Source: Geobacter sp. UBA4074
GTDB lineage: Bacteria; Desulfobacterota; Desulfuromonadia; Geobacterales; Pseudopelobacteraceae
Assembly: GCA_002383415.1 (NCBI GenBank)
Contig: DFYU01000141.1
Span: forward strand, 1 to 33,118
Direction: 5' to 3'
DNA length: 33,118 nt
Under the pieces are notes generated by a model. The model searched no databases and had not been told where the DNA came from. It saw nothing but the letters and a program-made list of their open reading frames with translations. The stretch's first letter is position 1, and every line of letters begins with the position of its first letter. A program made the position numbers and the translations under genes. Shown one piece after another: positions 8,036 through 16,001 of this stretch.

Positions 8036-8056
8036 TTTGATGCATGGAGGTAGGCT

Positions 8057-8437
8057 ATGAAAATTATTGCGACCGACCAGGCCCCGGCTGCCATCGGCCC
8101 CTATTCACAGGCGGTGCAGGCCGGCGGAATGCTGTTCTGCTCCGGTCAGATTCCGCTGGATCCGGCCACCGGTGAGTTGGTGAGCGGTGATATCGGGCTG
8201 GAGACCCGGCGGGTGATGGAAAATCTGCGAGGGGTATTGACAGCTGCCGGGTGTGGGTTTGATCAGGTGGTGCGTACCACGATCTATCTGGTTGATATGG
8301 CTGATTTTCCAGTGGTCAATGAGGTCTACGGGGACTATTTCCCGGCTGCAAAACCGGCCCGGGCCACAGTGGCAGTGGCAGCGCTGCCCAAGGGGGTCCG
8401 GGTGGAGATTGATGCGGTGGCAGTGGCGAAAAACTAA
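8057..8437 (+). CDS. ridA: RidA family reactive enamine/imine deaminase
   Basis: RidA proteins hydrolyse reactive 2-aminoacrylate and related enamines released by PLP enzymes such as threonine dehydratase. The 126-residue protein has the expected length and hallmarks: APAAIGPYSQAV at the N-terminus, SGQIPLDP, the trimer-interface segment YGDYFP, and the catalytic-arginine segment KPARATV (Arg near residue 104), ending VEIDAVAVA. A GGAGGT site lies 7–8 bases before the ATG. It follows rel after the 122-bp repeat and is closed by a hairpin shared with convergent rpmB. Confidence 0.93.
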   Translation: MKIIATDQAPAAIGPYSQAVQAGGMLFCSGQIPLDPATGELVSGDIGLETRRVMENLRGVLTAAGCGFDQVVRTTIYLVDMADFPVVNEVYGDYFPAAKPARATVAVAALPKGVRVEIDAVAVAKN

Positions 8438-8471
8438 ACAAGCCGTGCGCAAACGAGTGCGCACGGCTGTT
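8437..8471. terminator. Hairpin between convergent ridA and rpmB, probably bidirectional terminator
   Basis: AGCCGTGCGC (8441–8450) pairs with GCGCACGGCT (8459–8468) around an 8-base loop. Short A- and T-runs flank it on the two sides. It lies between two gene ends facing each other. Confidence 0.65.
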
Positions 8472-8494
8472 TAAGGGCTGTAACCGGCGAGGTG

Positions 8495-8689
8495 CTAGAG
8501 GGCCTTGGTAACGGAGCCGGAACGGATGCAGCGGGTGCAGACCTTGATGGTCGACACGCTGCCGTTGGCGGCCTTGGCCTTAACCTTCTGCAGGTTGGGG
8601 TACCAGGTGGTACGGGTCTTGTTATTGGCGTGGCTGACGTTGTTGCCGGTGCTGGGGCCTTTGCCGCAAATTTCACATTTTCTCGACAT
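8495..8689 (-). CDS. rpmB: 50S ribosomal protein L28
   Basis: Structural protein of the large ribosomal subunit. The 64-residue product has the L28 N-terminus MSRKCEICGKGP with CxxC, the central NVSHANNKTRTTWYPN segment, and a second CxxC (KVCTRC), which makes this the zinc-binding (C+) form. Length is normal for this form. The ATG at 8689 has a GGGAGG site about 10 bases upstream. It is a single-gene unit transcribed away from the YdcF-family gene. Confidence 0.95.
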   Translation of the reverse strand: MSRKCEICGKGPSTGNNVSHANNKTRTTWYPNLQKVKAKAANGSVSTIKVCTRCIRSGSVTKAL

Positions 8690-8723
8690 TGGATGATGTC
8701 CTCCCGTAAAAACTGAACGATAA

Positions 8724-8752
8724 TTTCTAGCAGAAGGTGGTAGCTAATGCAA
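8724..8752 (-). promoter_or_regulatory. Putative rpmB promoter
   Basis: Minus-strand TTGCAT (8747–8752), 17-bp spacer, TAGAAA (8724–8729). The predicted transcript start is about 25–30 bases before the rpmB ATG. Confidence 0.4.
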
Positions 8753-8769
8753 GGCAAAAATAGCAACCG

Positions 8770-9366
8770 ATGAAGATTCTCAAGGCGCTACTTTCAATGC
8801 TGGTGATTGTCCTGCTGGTAGTAACGGCACTCTTTGTGGATTTCACCTACAAGACCTTTTCGGCCAAGCCACGCTCGATGGACGTTGATGCAATTGTGGT
8901 GCTGGTGGGCGGCAAGGGACGGGTGGAGGAAGGGGTGCGTCTGTTTCGCGAAGGACGGGCCAAGTGGCTGTTTCTGGTGGGTGTTGATCCTTCGGTGCGC
9001 AAGAGCGACCTGTACCGTCAGCGTCCCGGCGATCCGCCGCCGGAACGGGTATTGCTGGAAAAGGCATCGCGCAACACCCTTGAAAATGCCCTCTATGGCC
9101 GTGATCTGCTGCAGGCCCACGGCGTGCGCACGGTGCTGCTGATCACGTCGCGCTACCATCTCAAGCGGGCAACCCTGCTGTTGCGCAACGCGCTGCCGCC
9201 GCAGGTGGCCATCTATCCCCATCCGGTGGATAGTGCCAACATCAGGCAAAACTGGTGGTATCATGTCGGCACCTTTCGTCTCTTGTTCTCCGAATTTTAC
9301 AAATACTGCCTGTTTCGTGGATTTTTTCTGTTTGCCCCTGGTGAACTGCGTCCGCTGGCGCCATAG
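8770..9366 (+). CDS. YdcF/ElyC-family membrane protein (DUF218)
   Basis: 198-residue protein with one N-terminal membrane helix (about residues 4–24) and a DUF218 domain. Family hallmarks are DAIVVLVGGKGRVEEGVRLF (near 40–59), a central ERVLLEKASRNTLENA segment, and LLITSRYHLKRA. Family members SanA, ElyC and YdcF act in envelope integrity, possibly on lipid carriers, but the reaction is not established. The ATG at 8770 fits the membrane helix; the ribosome site is weak. Divergent from rpmB and upstream of thrC, separated by a hairpin. Confidence 0.82.
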   Translation: MKILKALLSMLVIVLLVVTALFVDFTYKTFSAKPRSMDVDAIVVLVGGKGRVEEGVRLFREGRAKWLFLVGVDPSVRKSDLYRQRPGDPPPERVLLEKASRNTLENALYGRDLLQAHGVRTVLLITSRYHLKRATLLLRNALPPQVAIYPHPVDSANIRQNWWYHVGTFRLLFSEFYKYCLFRGFFLFAPGELRPLAP

Positions 9367-9402
9367 CCCCCTTTTCATTTTTGGCTGAAACTGCTACATA
9401 CG

Positions 9403-9436
9403 GAGGGACGACCGATGGTCGTCCCGTACTGTTTTT
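9403..9436 (+). terminator. Hairpin with T-run between the YdcF-family gene and thrC
   Basis: GGGACGACC (9405–9413) and GGTCGTCCC (9417–9425) form a perfect 9-bp stem with a 3-base loop, followed by TTTTT at 9432–9436. It ends about 18 bases before the thrC ATG, so it could terminate the upstream gene or attenuate thrC. I saw no threonine-rich leader peptide that would support attenuation. Confidence 0.6.
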
Positions 9437-9454
9437 AGAGAGAAAGGTTGTGTG

Positions 9455-10837
9455 ATGCGTTATATCAGTACCCGCGGTGGCATTGTGCCAATCCGTTTTA
9501 AAGATGCTGTGATGATGGGGCTGGCCGATGACGGCGGCCTGCTGTTGCCCGAGATGATTCCCTCGTTCACCAGCGCTGAACTGGAATCCTGGCGTGGTCT
9601 GACCTATCCCCAACTGGCCTTCGAGATCATCTCGCGCTATGTCGATGATATTCCGGCCGACGACCTGCGTGGCATTATCGACCGCTCCTACGCCACCTTC
9701 AGTCACCCCGAGGTGACGCCGGTGGTTCGACAGGACGGGGTCTTTATCCTGGAGCTGTTCCACGGCACCACCCTGGCCTTCAAGGATGTTGCGCTGCAGT
9801 TTCTGGGTAACCTGTTCGAGTACATCCTGGCCGAACGCAAGGAGCGGCTGACCATTGTGGGTGCCACCTCCGGCGATACCGGCAGTGCTGCCATCCATGG
9901 GGTGCGGGGGAAAAAAGGCATCACCATCTTTATCATGCACCCGCAGGGCAAGACCTCGGCGGTGCAGGCCCTGCAGATGACCTCGGTGCTGGATGATAAT
10001 GTCCATAACATCGCCGTGCAGGGCACCTTTGACGACTGCCAGGATATCGTCAAGACCCTGATGAACGATCTTGAGTTTAAGCAGCGCCACAAGTTGGGGG
10101 CGGTCAACTCCATCAACTGGGCCCGGGTGCTGGCCCAGGTGGTGTACTACATCTATGCCTGGTTGAAGGTGGCCCAAGCAGGACAAAAGGTGCTGTTTTC
10201 GGTGCCCACCGGCAATTTTGGCGATATCTTTGCCGGCTATGTGGCCTGGCAGATGGGACTGCCGGTGCAGCAACTGCTGCTGGCCACCAATGAGAACAAT
10301 ATCCTGACCCGTTGTATTAACCAGGGCGACTATTCGGTGGGGCAGGTGGTGCAGACCGTGTCGCCCTCGATGGATATTCAGGTTGCCTCTAACTTTGAGC
10401 GCTACCTGTTTTACCTATTCAATCGCGATGCTGCCCGGGTGCGCGCCGCCTTTGCCCAGCTGAAAAACGAGGGGCGGATCGTCTTCAGCCCTGATGAGCT
10501 GGCCCAGGTGCGGCATGATTTCTGTTCCGCCTCGATCAACCGCGAACAGACCCTGGCCACCATCGGTTCCTTCCTCAAAGAGACCGGCTATCTGCTGGAT
10601 CCCCATACGGCGGTGGGTGTCAAGGCCGCCCGTGATCTGGTGGCTGGCGATACGTTGCCGGTCTGTCTGGCTACGGCCCATCCGGCCAAGTTTGGTGAGG
10701 CGGTGCAGGAGGCCACCGGACAGCCGGTGCCGTTGCCGCCGGCCATACAGCGACTGCACGGGTTGCCGACCCGTTGCGCCGTACTGCCAGCCGATCAGCA
10801 GCAGGTGCGGGCCTTTATTGAGCAATACGTGGAGTAG
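9455..10837 (+). CDS. thrC: Threonine synthase
   Basis: PLP enzyme converting O-phosphohomoserine to threonine. The 460-residue protein starts MRYISTRGG, the standard ThrC N-terminus. The PLP-lysine motif HGTTLAFKD (K110) and the phosphate-binding GATSGDTGSAA segment (near 135–145) are present, as is the later FSVPTGNFGDIFAGY motif. Length fits the fold type II long form. A GTG one codon upstream (9452) is possible, but ATG 9455 is better spaced from AGAAAGG. A zinc-ribbon gene follows after 6 bp, probably co-transcribed. Confidence 0.95.
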   Translation: MRYISTRGGIVPIRFKDAVMMGLADDGGLLLPEMIPSFTSAELESWRGLTYPQLAFEIISRYVDDIPADDLRGIIDRSYATFSHPEVTPVVRQDGVFILELFHGTTLAFKDVALQFLGNLFEYILAERKERLTIVGATSGDTGSAAIHGVRGKKGITIFIMHPQGKTSAVQALQMTSVLDDNVHNIAVQGTFDDCQDIVKTLMNDLEFKQRHKLGAVNSINWARVLAQVVYYIYAWLKVAQAGQKVLFSVPTGNFGDIFAGYVAWQMGLPVQQLLLATNENNILTRCINQGDYSVGQVVQTVSPSMDIQVASNFERYLFYLFNRDAARVRAAFAQLKNEGRIVFSPDELAQVRHDFCSASINREQTLATIGSFLKETGYLLDPHTAVGVKAARDLVAGDTLPVCLATAHPAKFGEAVQEATGQPVPLPPAIQRLHGLPTRCAVLPADQQQVRAFIEQYVE

Positions 10838-10843
10838 CGGCAG

Positions 10844-11734
10844 ATGCGGATCGAATGCCCCCATTGCAAGGCCAGCGGCACCATCAACGATCTGGAAATT
10901 CCTGACGAAGGACGGTATCTGAACTGCCCACGCTGCAAGGAGAGTTTCCAGGTCAAAAAGCCCCGTCGCCAGATGACCTCGGCCTACGCCACCAATACAT
11001 GCCCCTCGTGCGGCTACAGCACTTGCTGCGAGGAGGTCTTTGACCAGTGCCCCCAGTGCGGGGTGGTGGTCAAGACCCTAATGGAACAGAGGTTTGCACA
11101 GCAGGCGCAGCAGCGGGAGCACCAGACAAGTCTGGGCCAGATACACGCCGCTCCGTTGGCACCAGCCCTGCCGACTGGCGGTTCCAAGTATCTGCACTCC
11201 GATCCTGATCCGGTTGAAAAAAAGCCTCTTCTCACGTTGGCCGGTTTTGGTAACGGGTTTGATCCGGTGGCAGCCGTGGGCTGGGGAGCGGTTCTGGTTG
11301 CAGTCCTTCTGCTGGCAATCGGGCTTAAAGGGGTGCTGCATTACCACGGCACCGACATACAACTCCAGCTGTCGGAGCAATCGCTGGAGCCTGTCTCGGC
11401 TTGGCAGGTCTTCTGGGGGTACGGTTTCTGGCCCTGGGTAGCTACACTCTTTGGCGGCGCGGTGCTGGTGGCGGCCTTCGGCTTCCTGCAGCGTCAGGCC
11501 TGGGGGCTCCAGGCCATGGAAGGGGTGGTGCTGGCGGCAGTGGTATTGGTGCCGTTGTACGAACTGGCCGGGTATGTGGTCTGGATAGTAAAGTCCATCG
11601 CACCCCCCTGGTGGGCCTATCTGGTGGAACTATTCAGTGTCCTGCTGATCTCGTCACTCTGCGTGGTACCACTGTTGCTGCTCGTGCAGTATCTGCGTGG
11701 TGACCGTTTCAACCACCGGTATCGTAACGGCTAG
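10844..11734 (+). CDS. Zinc-ribbon (MJ0042-type) multi-pass membrane protein
   Basis: 296-residue protein of unknown function. The N-terminus holds an MJ0042-like zinc finger (C5-x2-C8 and C28-x2-C31), then a second ribbon (C53-x2-C56 and C69-x2-C72) with an extra CC at 61–62. A polar linker rich in Gln/Ala/Pro follows (about 80–130), then about four hydrophobic helices in the last 150 residues. The two zinc ribbons would face the cytosol ahead of the membrane part. It follows thrC by 6 bp. Its stop shares the palindrome CTAG with the stop of the convergent helicase gene, overlapping by 4 bp. Similar proteins occur in Geobacter relatives as far as I recall; no function should be assigned. Confidence 0.7.
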   Translation: MRIECPHCKASGTINDLEIPDEGRYLNCPRCKESFQVKKPRRQMTSAYATNTCPSCGYSTCCEEVFDQCPQCGVVVKTLMEQRFAQQAQQREHQTSLGQIHAAPLAPALPTGGSKYLHSDPDPVEKKPLLTLAGFGNGFDPVAAVGWGAVLVAVLLLAIGLKGVLHYHGTDIQLQLSEQSLEPVSAWQVFWGYGFWPWVATLFGGAVLVAAFGFLQRQAWGLQAMEGVVLAAVVLVPLYELAGYVVWIVKSIAPPWWAYLVELFSVLLISSLCVVPLLLLVQYLRGDRFNHRYRNG

Positions 11735-13068
11735 TTGCTGCTTGTGCCGCCATCCGGATTCCCGCCGCCACTCGGCTTTTTGCGCCGTGGGCGGCTTCTT
11801 TTTTTGGCATCGCCGCTTGCAGCCGCCGGTGCTGCAGTAGTTTTGGCGGCTGGTTTGCCGCGTTGCTGGCCGCGCGCGGGACGTGCCGCAGCAACCGGTG
11901 CCGGTCTGTGCTTGGGGCGCTTGTAGTCGTGCACAAACAGCTCGTCTTCAGCCCATTCCACCGGAATTTTGTGCCGGATGTATTCCTCAATCGCCTCAAC
12001 ATGAAAGGCGCCGTCCTCGTCGGCCAGGGAGATCGCCTTGCCTTCTGCGCCAGCCCGGGCGGTACGGCCGATCCGATGCACATAGTCCTCTGCATCCTGG
12101 GGCAGGTCGTAGTTGATCACATGGGAAACCCCGTCGATATGCAACCCCCGTGAGGCAACGTCGGTGGCAATCAGGATCGGCAATTCGCCCCGTTTAAACT
12201 GCTCCAGGATGTTGAGCCGCTTGCGTTGTTCCACATCGCCGGAGATCACCCGGCTGGGAAACCCGTTCTCATTCAGGCGATCCTGCAGCCGTTCGGCTTC
12301 CCGCTTGGTGTTGACGAAGACCATCGTGCGGACCATACCCTCACGCCGCAGGAGGCCCAGCAGTAACGGGAATTTTTCCTTGTTGGCAACATGGTAGAGG
12401 GTCTGCTCAACCCGCTCGGCGGTCATCTTTTCCGGGGTAACCGAGACCTTCTGGGGTGCGTTCATGAACTCGTAGGACAGTTCCATCACCCGCTGGTTGA
12501 GGGTGGCCGAGAACATCAGGTTCTGACGGGCATCAAAGGGAGGCAGCCGCCGCAGGATAAAGCGCAGGTCCGGTATGAAGCCCATATCGAACATCCGGTC
12601 TGCCTCGTCGATCACCAGCATCTCGATATGTTTGAGGGTGTAGACTTTTTGCTTGAGATAGTCGATCAGGCGGCCCGGAGTGCCAATCACCACGTCAGCC
12701 CCGTCTTTCAGCGCGTTTTTCTGCTTCATATAATCCACGCCGCCATAAATGGCCTGGATCGACAGACCGCAGTGGGCTCCCAACACCTGGGCATCCTTTT
12801 CGATCTGCACGACCAGTTCTCGGGTGGGGGCGAGGATCAGGGCCCGTGGACGTTTGTTGGCCTCGGTGGGGGTCCGCAGCAGCTTGGTCAGCAGGGTGAT
12901 CAGAAAGGCAGCGGTCTTGCCGGTGCCGGTCTGGGCCTGACCGGCCACATCCTTGCCAGACAATGAGAGGGGCAGGGTCTGGGCCTGTATTTGTGTGCAA
13001 CTGCTGAAGCCGGCGTCAATCACGCCTTGCATGACCTGCTGAGGTATATCGAGTTCGTTAAACTGCAT
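11731..13068 (-). CDS. DEAD-box ATP-dependent RNA helicase, RhlB/RhlE-like
   Basis: Unwinds RNA duplexes in decay, ribosome assembly or cold response. The 445-residue protein shows all core motifs: Q motif (TQIQAQTLPLSLSG, about 25–38), AQTGTGKT (45–52), PTREL (81–85), TPGR (130–133), DEAD (154–157), SAT (187–189), and later HRIGRTAR. The ADRMFDMGF segment after DEAD resembles RhlB more than other E. coli members. After about residue 375 comes a basic, Ala/Pro/Lys/Arg-rich tail, presumably an unstructured RNA-binding region. The ATG at 13068 gives the standard N-terminus; the open frame continues far upstream without family similarity. It is divergent from the prenyl synthase and convergent with the zinc-ribbon gene. 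Confidence 0.93.
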   Translation of the reverse strand: MQFNELDIPQQVMQGVIDAGFSSCTQIQAQTLPLSLSGKDVAGQAQTGTGKTAAFLITLLTKLLRTPTEANKRPRALILAPTRELVVQIEKDAQVLGAHCGLSIQAIYGGVDYMKQKNALKDGADVVIGTPGRLIDYLKQKVYTLKHIEMLVIDEADRMFDMGFIPDLRFILRRLPPFDARQNLMFSATLNQRVMELSYEFMNAPQKVSVTPEKMTAERVEQTLYHVANKEKFPLLLGLLRREGMVRTMVFVNTKREAERLQDRLNENGFPSRVISGDVEQRKRLNILEQFKRGELPILIATDVASRGLHIDGVSHVINYDLPQDAEDYVHRIGRTARAGAEGKAISLADEDGAFHVEAIEEYIRHKIPVEWAEDELFVHDYKRPKHRPAPVAAARPARGQQRGKPAAKTTAAPAAASGDAKKRSRPRRKKPSGGGNPDGGTSSN

Positions 13069-13167
13069 TATGGTGAGGCGCTCCTTGGTGTCGTTCGTGT
13101 CCTTTGTAAGGCTTGTTAGATATACACGCTTGACGGTTGTGAAGCAATGCCAAACCACGGCAAACGC

Positions 13168-13219
13168 ACTGTAAAAAGCCAGAAATGCTTTGACAAAACC
13201 GCTGTGCAGCACGTAGGAT
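13168..13219. promoter_or_regulatory. Overlapping divergent promoters for the helicase and polyprenyl synthase genes
   Basis: On plus, TTGACA (13190–13195), 18-bp spacer, TAGGAT (13214–13219) points to the synthase. On minus, TTGTCA (13191–13196), 17-bp spacer, TACAGT (13168–13173) points to the helicase. The two -35 hexamers share five base pairs. Confidence 0.45.
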
Positions 13220-13249
13220 TGGCAAAATTTACGCGAGGTGTTGACAGGC

Positions 13250-14218
13250 ATGCAGGCAGCGTTGGAATTGATCGGCAACGACCTCAGGTCGGTGGAAGAA
13301 CAGTTCAGGAAGGACCTGGCTTCGGATGTTCCCTTGATCCGCAAGGTGGGAGAGTACGTCCTCTCCAGCGGTGGCAAGCGAATCCGTCCGGCCATGTTGT
13401 TGTTGGCTGCCAGGCTGTGCAACTACTCTGGCGATCAGGCTATTCCGCTGGCCAGCGTCGTCGAATTTATCCACACCGCTACCCTGCTGCACGATGATGT
13501 GGTTGACAGTGCCACCCTTCGCCGCGGACAAGCCTCGGCCAACACCCTGTGGGGTAACGAGGCCTCGGTGCTGATCGGCGATTTCCTGTTCTCGAAATCC
13601 TTCTCGTTGATGGTTGGGGTCGGCAGCCTCGATGTGCTGCGGGTCATGTCCCAGGCCACCACGGTGATTGCCGAGGGCGAAGTGATGCAGTTGCTGTACA
13701 CCGGCGATCTGGACCTGACAGAAGAGAACTATATCGGTGTAGTGCGGGCCAAGACGGCGGTGTTGCTGTCGGCGGCCTGCCAGTGCGGCGCCATTCTGGG
13801 TAAGGCAACTGTCGAGCAGGAACAGGCCCTGGCCGCATTCGGCATGGAGTTGGGTATCGCCTTTCAGTTGATGGACGACCTGCTGGACTACACCGCTTCC
13901 GAGGCGGACTTTGGCAAGAGCATCGGACACGACCTGGAGGAGGGCAAGATGACCCTGCCTCTGATTCATGCCCTGCAGCACTGTACTGCTGCGGAACGTG
14001 ACCAGATCGCCGCTATTGTGGAGAAGGATGAACTTTCTACCCAGGAGTTTACCTGGGTTACCGAACTGGTGCGACGCCACGGTGGCATTGATTACACCAT
14101 CGAACGGGCCCGGGCCTGCGTTGACTCCTGCCGTTGCCATCTGGCCGTTTTCCCCGACAGCCAATGTAAAGACGCACTGCTTGAGCTAGCCGAATACGTC
14201 GTTACCCGCAACCGTTAA
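13250..14218 (+). CDS. Polyprenyl (all-trans) diphosphate synthase, IspB-like
   Basis: Cytosolic prenyltransferase that extends farnesyl diphosphate with isopentenyl diphosphate to make the long side chain of menaquinone or ubiquinone. The 322-residue protein has GGKRIRP (41–47), the first aspartate-rich motif LLHDDVVD (DDxxD at 82–86), GEVMQL, and the second motif FQLMDDLLDY (DDxxD at 209–213). Similarity to E. coli IspB is evident across the whole length, but chain length cannot be fixed by eye. ATG 13250 is chosen because GAGGTG lies 9 bases upstream; GTG 13238 and TTG 13241 are alternatives. The tlpA-like gene follows after 48 bp. Confidence 0.9.
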   Translation: MQAALELIGNDLRSVEEQFRKDLASDVPLIRKVGEYVLSSGGKRIRPAMLLLAARLCNYSGDQAIPLASVVEFIHTATLLHDDVVDSATLRRGQASANTLWGNEASVLIGDFLFSKSFSLMVGVGSLDVLRVMSQATTVIAEGEVMQLLYTGDLDLTEENYIGVVRAKTAVLLSAACQCGAILGKATVEQEQALAAFGMELGIAFQLMDDLLDYTASEADFGKSIGHDLEEGKMTLPLIHALQHCTAAERDQIAAIVEKDELSTQEFTWVTELVRRHGGIDYTIERARACVDSCRCHLAVFPDSQCKDALLELAEYVVTRNR

Positions 14219-14266
14219 ACACTCTTGTATTCCCCATCGTTTCGTGATGTTTCTGGAGGATAAGGC

Positions 14267-14788
14267 ATGAAAAAATGGTTAATGGTGGTCTGCTGTTCGT
14301 TGCTGCTTGTTGCGGGCTGCTCAAAAGAGGGCAGCCAACCTGCCAGAGGCGCGAAACCGCTTGAAAAACACAAGGCGCCAGAGATCAGCGTTGTTGCTCT
14401 GGATACCACCCCATTGACCTTGGAATCTTTGAAGGGCAAAGTGGTACTGCTCAACTTCTGGGCCACCTGGTGTCCTCCCTGTCGTGAAGAGATCCCTTCG
14501 ATGATGAAGCTGAATCAGGCCATGGTCGGCAAGCCGTTCCAGATGGTCTGCGTCTCGGTTGATGAGGGCGGTAAGCAGGCGGTGCAGGATTTTTTCAAAA
14601 ACACCGGTTTTTCTCTGCCGGCTTACCTGGACCCAACTGGACAGGCCGCTGCAGCCTATGGCCTGACCGGGGTGCCGGAAACATTCATCATCGATAAGCA
14701 GGGCGTAATCGCCAAGAAGGTGATCGGTGGTCTTGACTGGGCCAGTCCCGAGGTTATCGCTTTTCTGGAAGGTTTGATGCAGCAGTAG
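14267..14788 (+). CDS. TlpA/ResA-family thiol–disulfide oxidoreductase, lipoprotein
   Basis: Periplasmic membrane-anchored thioredoxin-fold protein that reduces disulfides, for example in cytochrome c apoproteins. The 173-residue precursor has a lipoprotein signal with lipobox LVAGC (lipidated C18). An AhpC/TSA-thioredoxin domain carries FWATWCPPCREE (active C69 and C72), the cis-proline region TGVPETF, and the usual C-terminal strand and helix. A GGAGG site precedes ATG 14267. The next gene, 13 bp downstream, is ccdA, the membrane protein that passes electrons to such thioredoxins, so the two very likely form a pair. Multiheme cytochrome production in this organism would need this activity. 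Confidence 0.92.
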   Translation: MKKWLMVVCCSLLLVAGCSKEGSQPARGAKPLEKHKAPEISVVALDTTPLTLESLKGKVVLLNFWATWCPPCREEIPSMMKLNQAMVGKPFQMVCVSVDEGGKQAVQDFFKNTGFSLPAYLDPTGQAAAAYGLTGVPETFIIDKQGVIAKKVIGGLDWASPEVIAFLEGLMQQ

Positions 14789-14801
14789 TTGAGAGGCAAG
14801 C

Positions 14802-15530
14802 ATGGAAACACCTAATATTTCATATATTGGCGCCTTTGTGGCAGGACTGCTGTCGTTTCTGTCGCCTTGCGTACTGCCGTTAATACCGTCCTATATCACC
14901 TACATCACCGGTCTGTCTTTTGGTGATCTGGATGCCGAGCATCCGACCCAGCTGGTGCGTCGCAAGACCCTGTTGCATTCGTTGTCCTTCGTTGCCGGCT
15001 TTACTATCGTATTTGTGTTGCTGGGCGCCTCAGCCACCCTGCTGGGCAACTTCATGCAGCAGCATATGGATCTGATCCGCAAGCTGGGCGGGGTGCTGGT
15101 GGTGCTGTTCGGCATCCATGTCACCGGTCTGGTGCCGCTCAAGTGGCTGTTGGGTGAACGGCGGGTTTCGCTCAAGCATAAACCGGCCGGGTATCTGGGC
15201 AGTCTCCTGGTGGGACTGGCCTTTGCCGCCGGCTGGACCCCCTGCATCGGTCCGATCCTGGCCTCGATCCTGATGATCGCTGCCACTGAGGAAAAGGTGG
15301 GGCAGGGGATCATCCTGTTACTGCTGTACTCGATCGGCCTGGGTATTCCGTTTTTGCTGTCGTCCCTGGCCTTGCACCGTTTTATCGTCCTGTTTAATCG
15401 CTTTAAGAAATATATCCGGCTGTTTGAGATTGTCACCGGACTATTCCTGATCGTGGTAGGTGTGCTGATCTTCACCAACTGGCTGTCGGTGCTGTCAGGC
15501 TATGCCAATAGCCTGTTCATGACGTACTAG
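14802..15530 (+). CDS. ccdA: CcdA-type cytochrome c biogenesis/thiol-reduction membrane protein
   Basis: Transfers electrons from cytosolic thioredoxin across the inner membrane to periplasmic thiol proteins. The 242-residue protein is highly hydrophobic with about six membrane helices, and has the two redox cysteines in SFLSPCVLPL (C23) and GWTPCIGPI (C148), the hallmark of the CcdA/DsbD-beta family. It starts 13 bp after the tlpA-like gene and ends 3 bp before the VOC gene. A GAGAGG site precedes the ATG. A candidate selenoprotein on the opposite strand lies some 470 bp downstream. Confidence 0.94.
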   Translation: METPNISYIGAFVAGLLSFLSPCVLPLIPSYITYITGLSFGDLDAEHPTQLVRRKTLLHSLSFVAGFTIVFVLLGASATLLGNFMQQHMDLIRKLGGVLVVLFGIHVTGLVPLKWLLGERRVSLKHKPAGYLGSLLVGLAFAAGWTPCIGPILASILMIAATEEKVGQGIILLLLYSIGLGIPFLLSSLALHRFIVLFNRFKKYIRLFEIVTGLFLIVVGVLIFTNWLSVLSGYANSLFMTY

Positions 15531-15533
15531 CCA

Positions 15534-15968
15534 ATGGTAAAGGCCCATCGCGCACAGCATTCAATACAGTTGACCGTTTCGCAACTGGTGGTTACCGAGG
15601 CCTTTTATGCCGGTATTCTGGAACTGCCGGTACAGCGTTCCTTTTCCGCTGTTGGCGCCCCAGATCACCTGATGGTGGATATGGACGGCATCGCCCTGGT
15701 GTTTGTTGAGGAGAGCGATGTGGTGCGGACCCACCCGGTGCTGGAGCATCGATTCAGTATGTTTCCCAAGGGAATCGGCATGACCCTGCATTTTGAGGTG
15801 CAGGACATCGAAGGGATCAGGGACGCCATCCTCGAGGAGGATATGGAGATTCTCTATCCGCTGGAGGAGAAGCCCTACGGGGTCAAGGAGATGTGGTGCT
15901 TTGACCCGGATGGGTATCTGGTGGTGCTGGAGGAACCGGTTGCACGACGCACAAAGGCCGGCCGCTAA
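15534..15968 (+). CDS. VOC (glyoxalase/bleomycin-resistance) superfamily protein
   Basis: 144-residue protein with a vicinal-oxygen-chelate fold pattern: an N-terminal LTVSQLVVTEAFYAGILELP segment, a central VDMDGIALVF strand, TLHFEVQDIEGI at the second repeat, and a C-terminal CFDPDGYLVVLEEP motif supplying the usual Glu ligand. The function and substrate are unknown; most single-domain VOC proteins cannot be assigned by sequence. It starts 3 bp after ccdA and has no clear ribosome site, suggesting translational coupling. A terminator hairpin covers its stop codon. Confidence 0.8.
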   Translation: MVKAHRAQHSIQLTVSQLVVTEAFYAGILELPVQRSFSAVGAPDHLMVDMDGIALVFVEESDVVRTHPVLEHRFSMFPKGIGMTLHFEVQDIEGIRDAILEEDMEILYPLEEKPYGVKEMWCFDPDGYLVVLEEPVARRTKAGR

Positions 15969-15984
15969 AGAGCAGCCGGCCTTT
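15953..15984. terminator. Bidirectional terminator overlapping the VOC stop codon
   Basis: AAAGGCCGGC (15953–15962) and GCCGGCCTTT (15975–15984) form a perfect 10-bp stem with a 12-base loop that contains the TAA. It also lies just downstream of the minus-strand microprotein frame ending at 16002, so it could close both transcripts. Confidence 0.7.
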
Positions 15985-16001
15985 GATCCGTCTGGTGCAA
16001 T

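Noticed and set aside
9403..9436. Threonine attenuator or riboswitch before thrC
   Set aside because: Only a single hairpin with T-run is visible; no threonine/isoleucine-rich leader peptide or alternative pairing was found.
9242..10273. 343-codon open frame on minus, opposite thrC
   Set aside because: Shadow of thrC; low-complexity His/Gly/Gln content and no recognisable domain.
11731..13422. Longer start of the DEAD-box helicase at 13422
   Set aside because: The extension covers the divergent promoter and the start of the prenyl synthase gene; the helicase family N-terminus matches ATG 13068.
13229..14164. 311-codon open frame on minus, opposite the polyprenyl synthase gene
   Set aside because: Antisense shadow of an enzyme gene with both DDxxD motifs intact.
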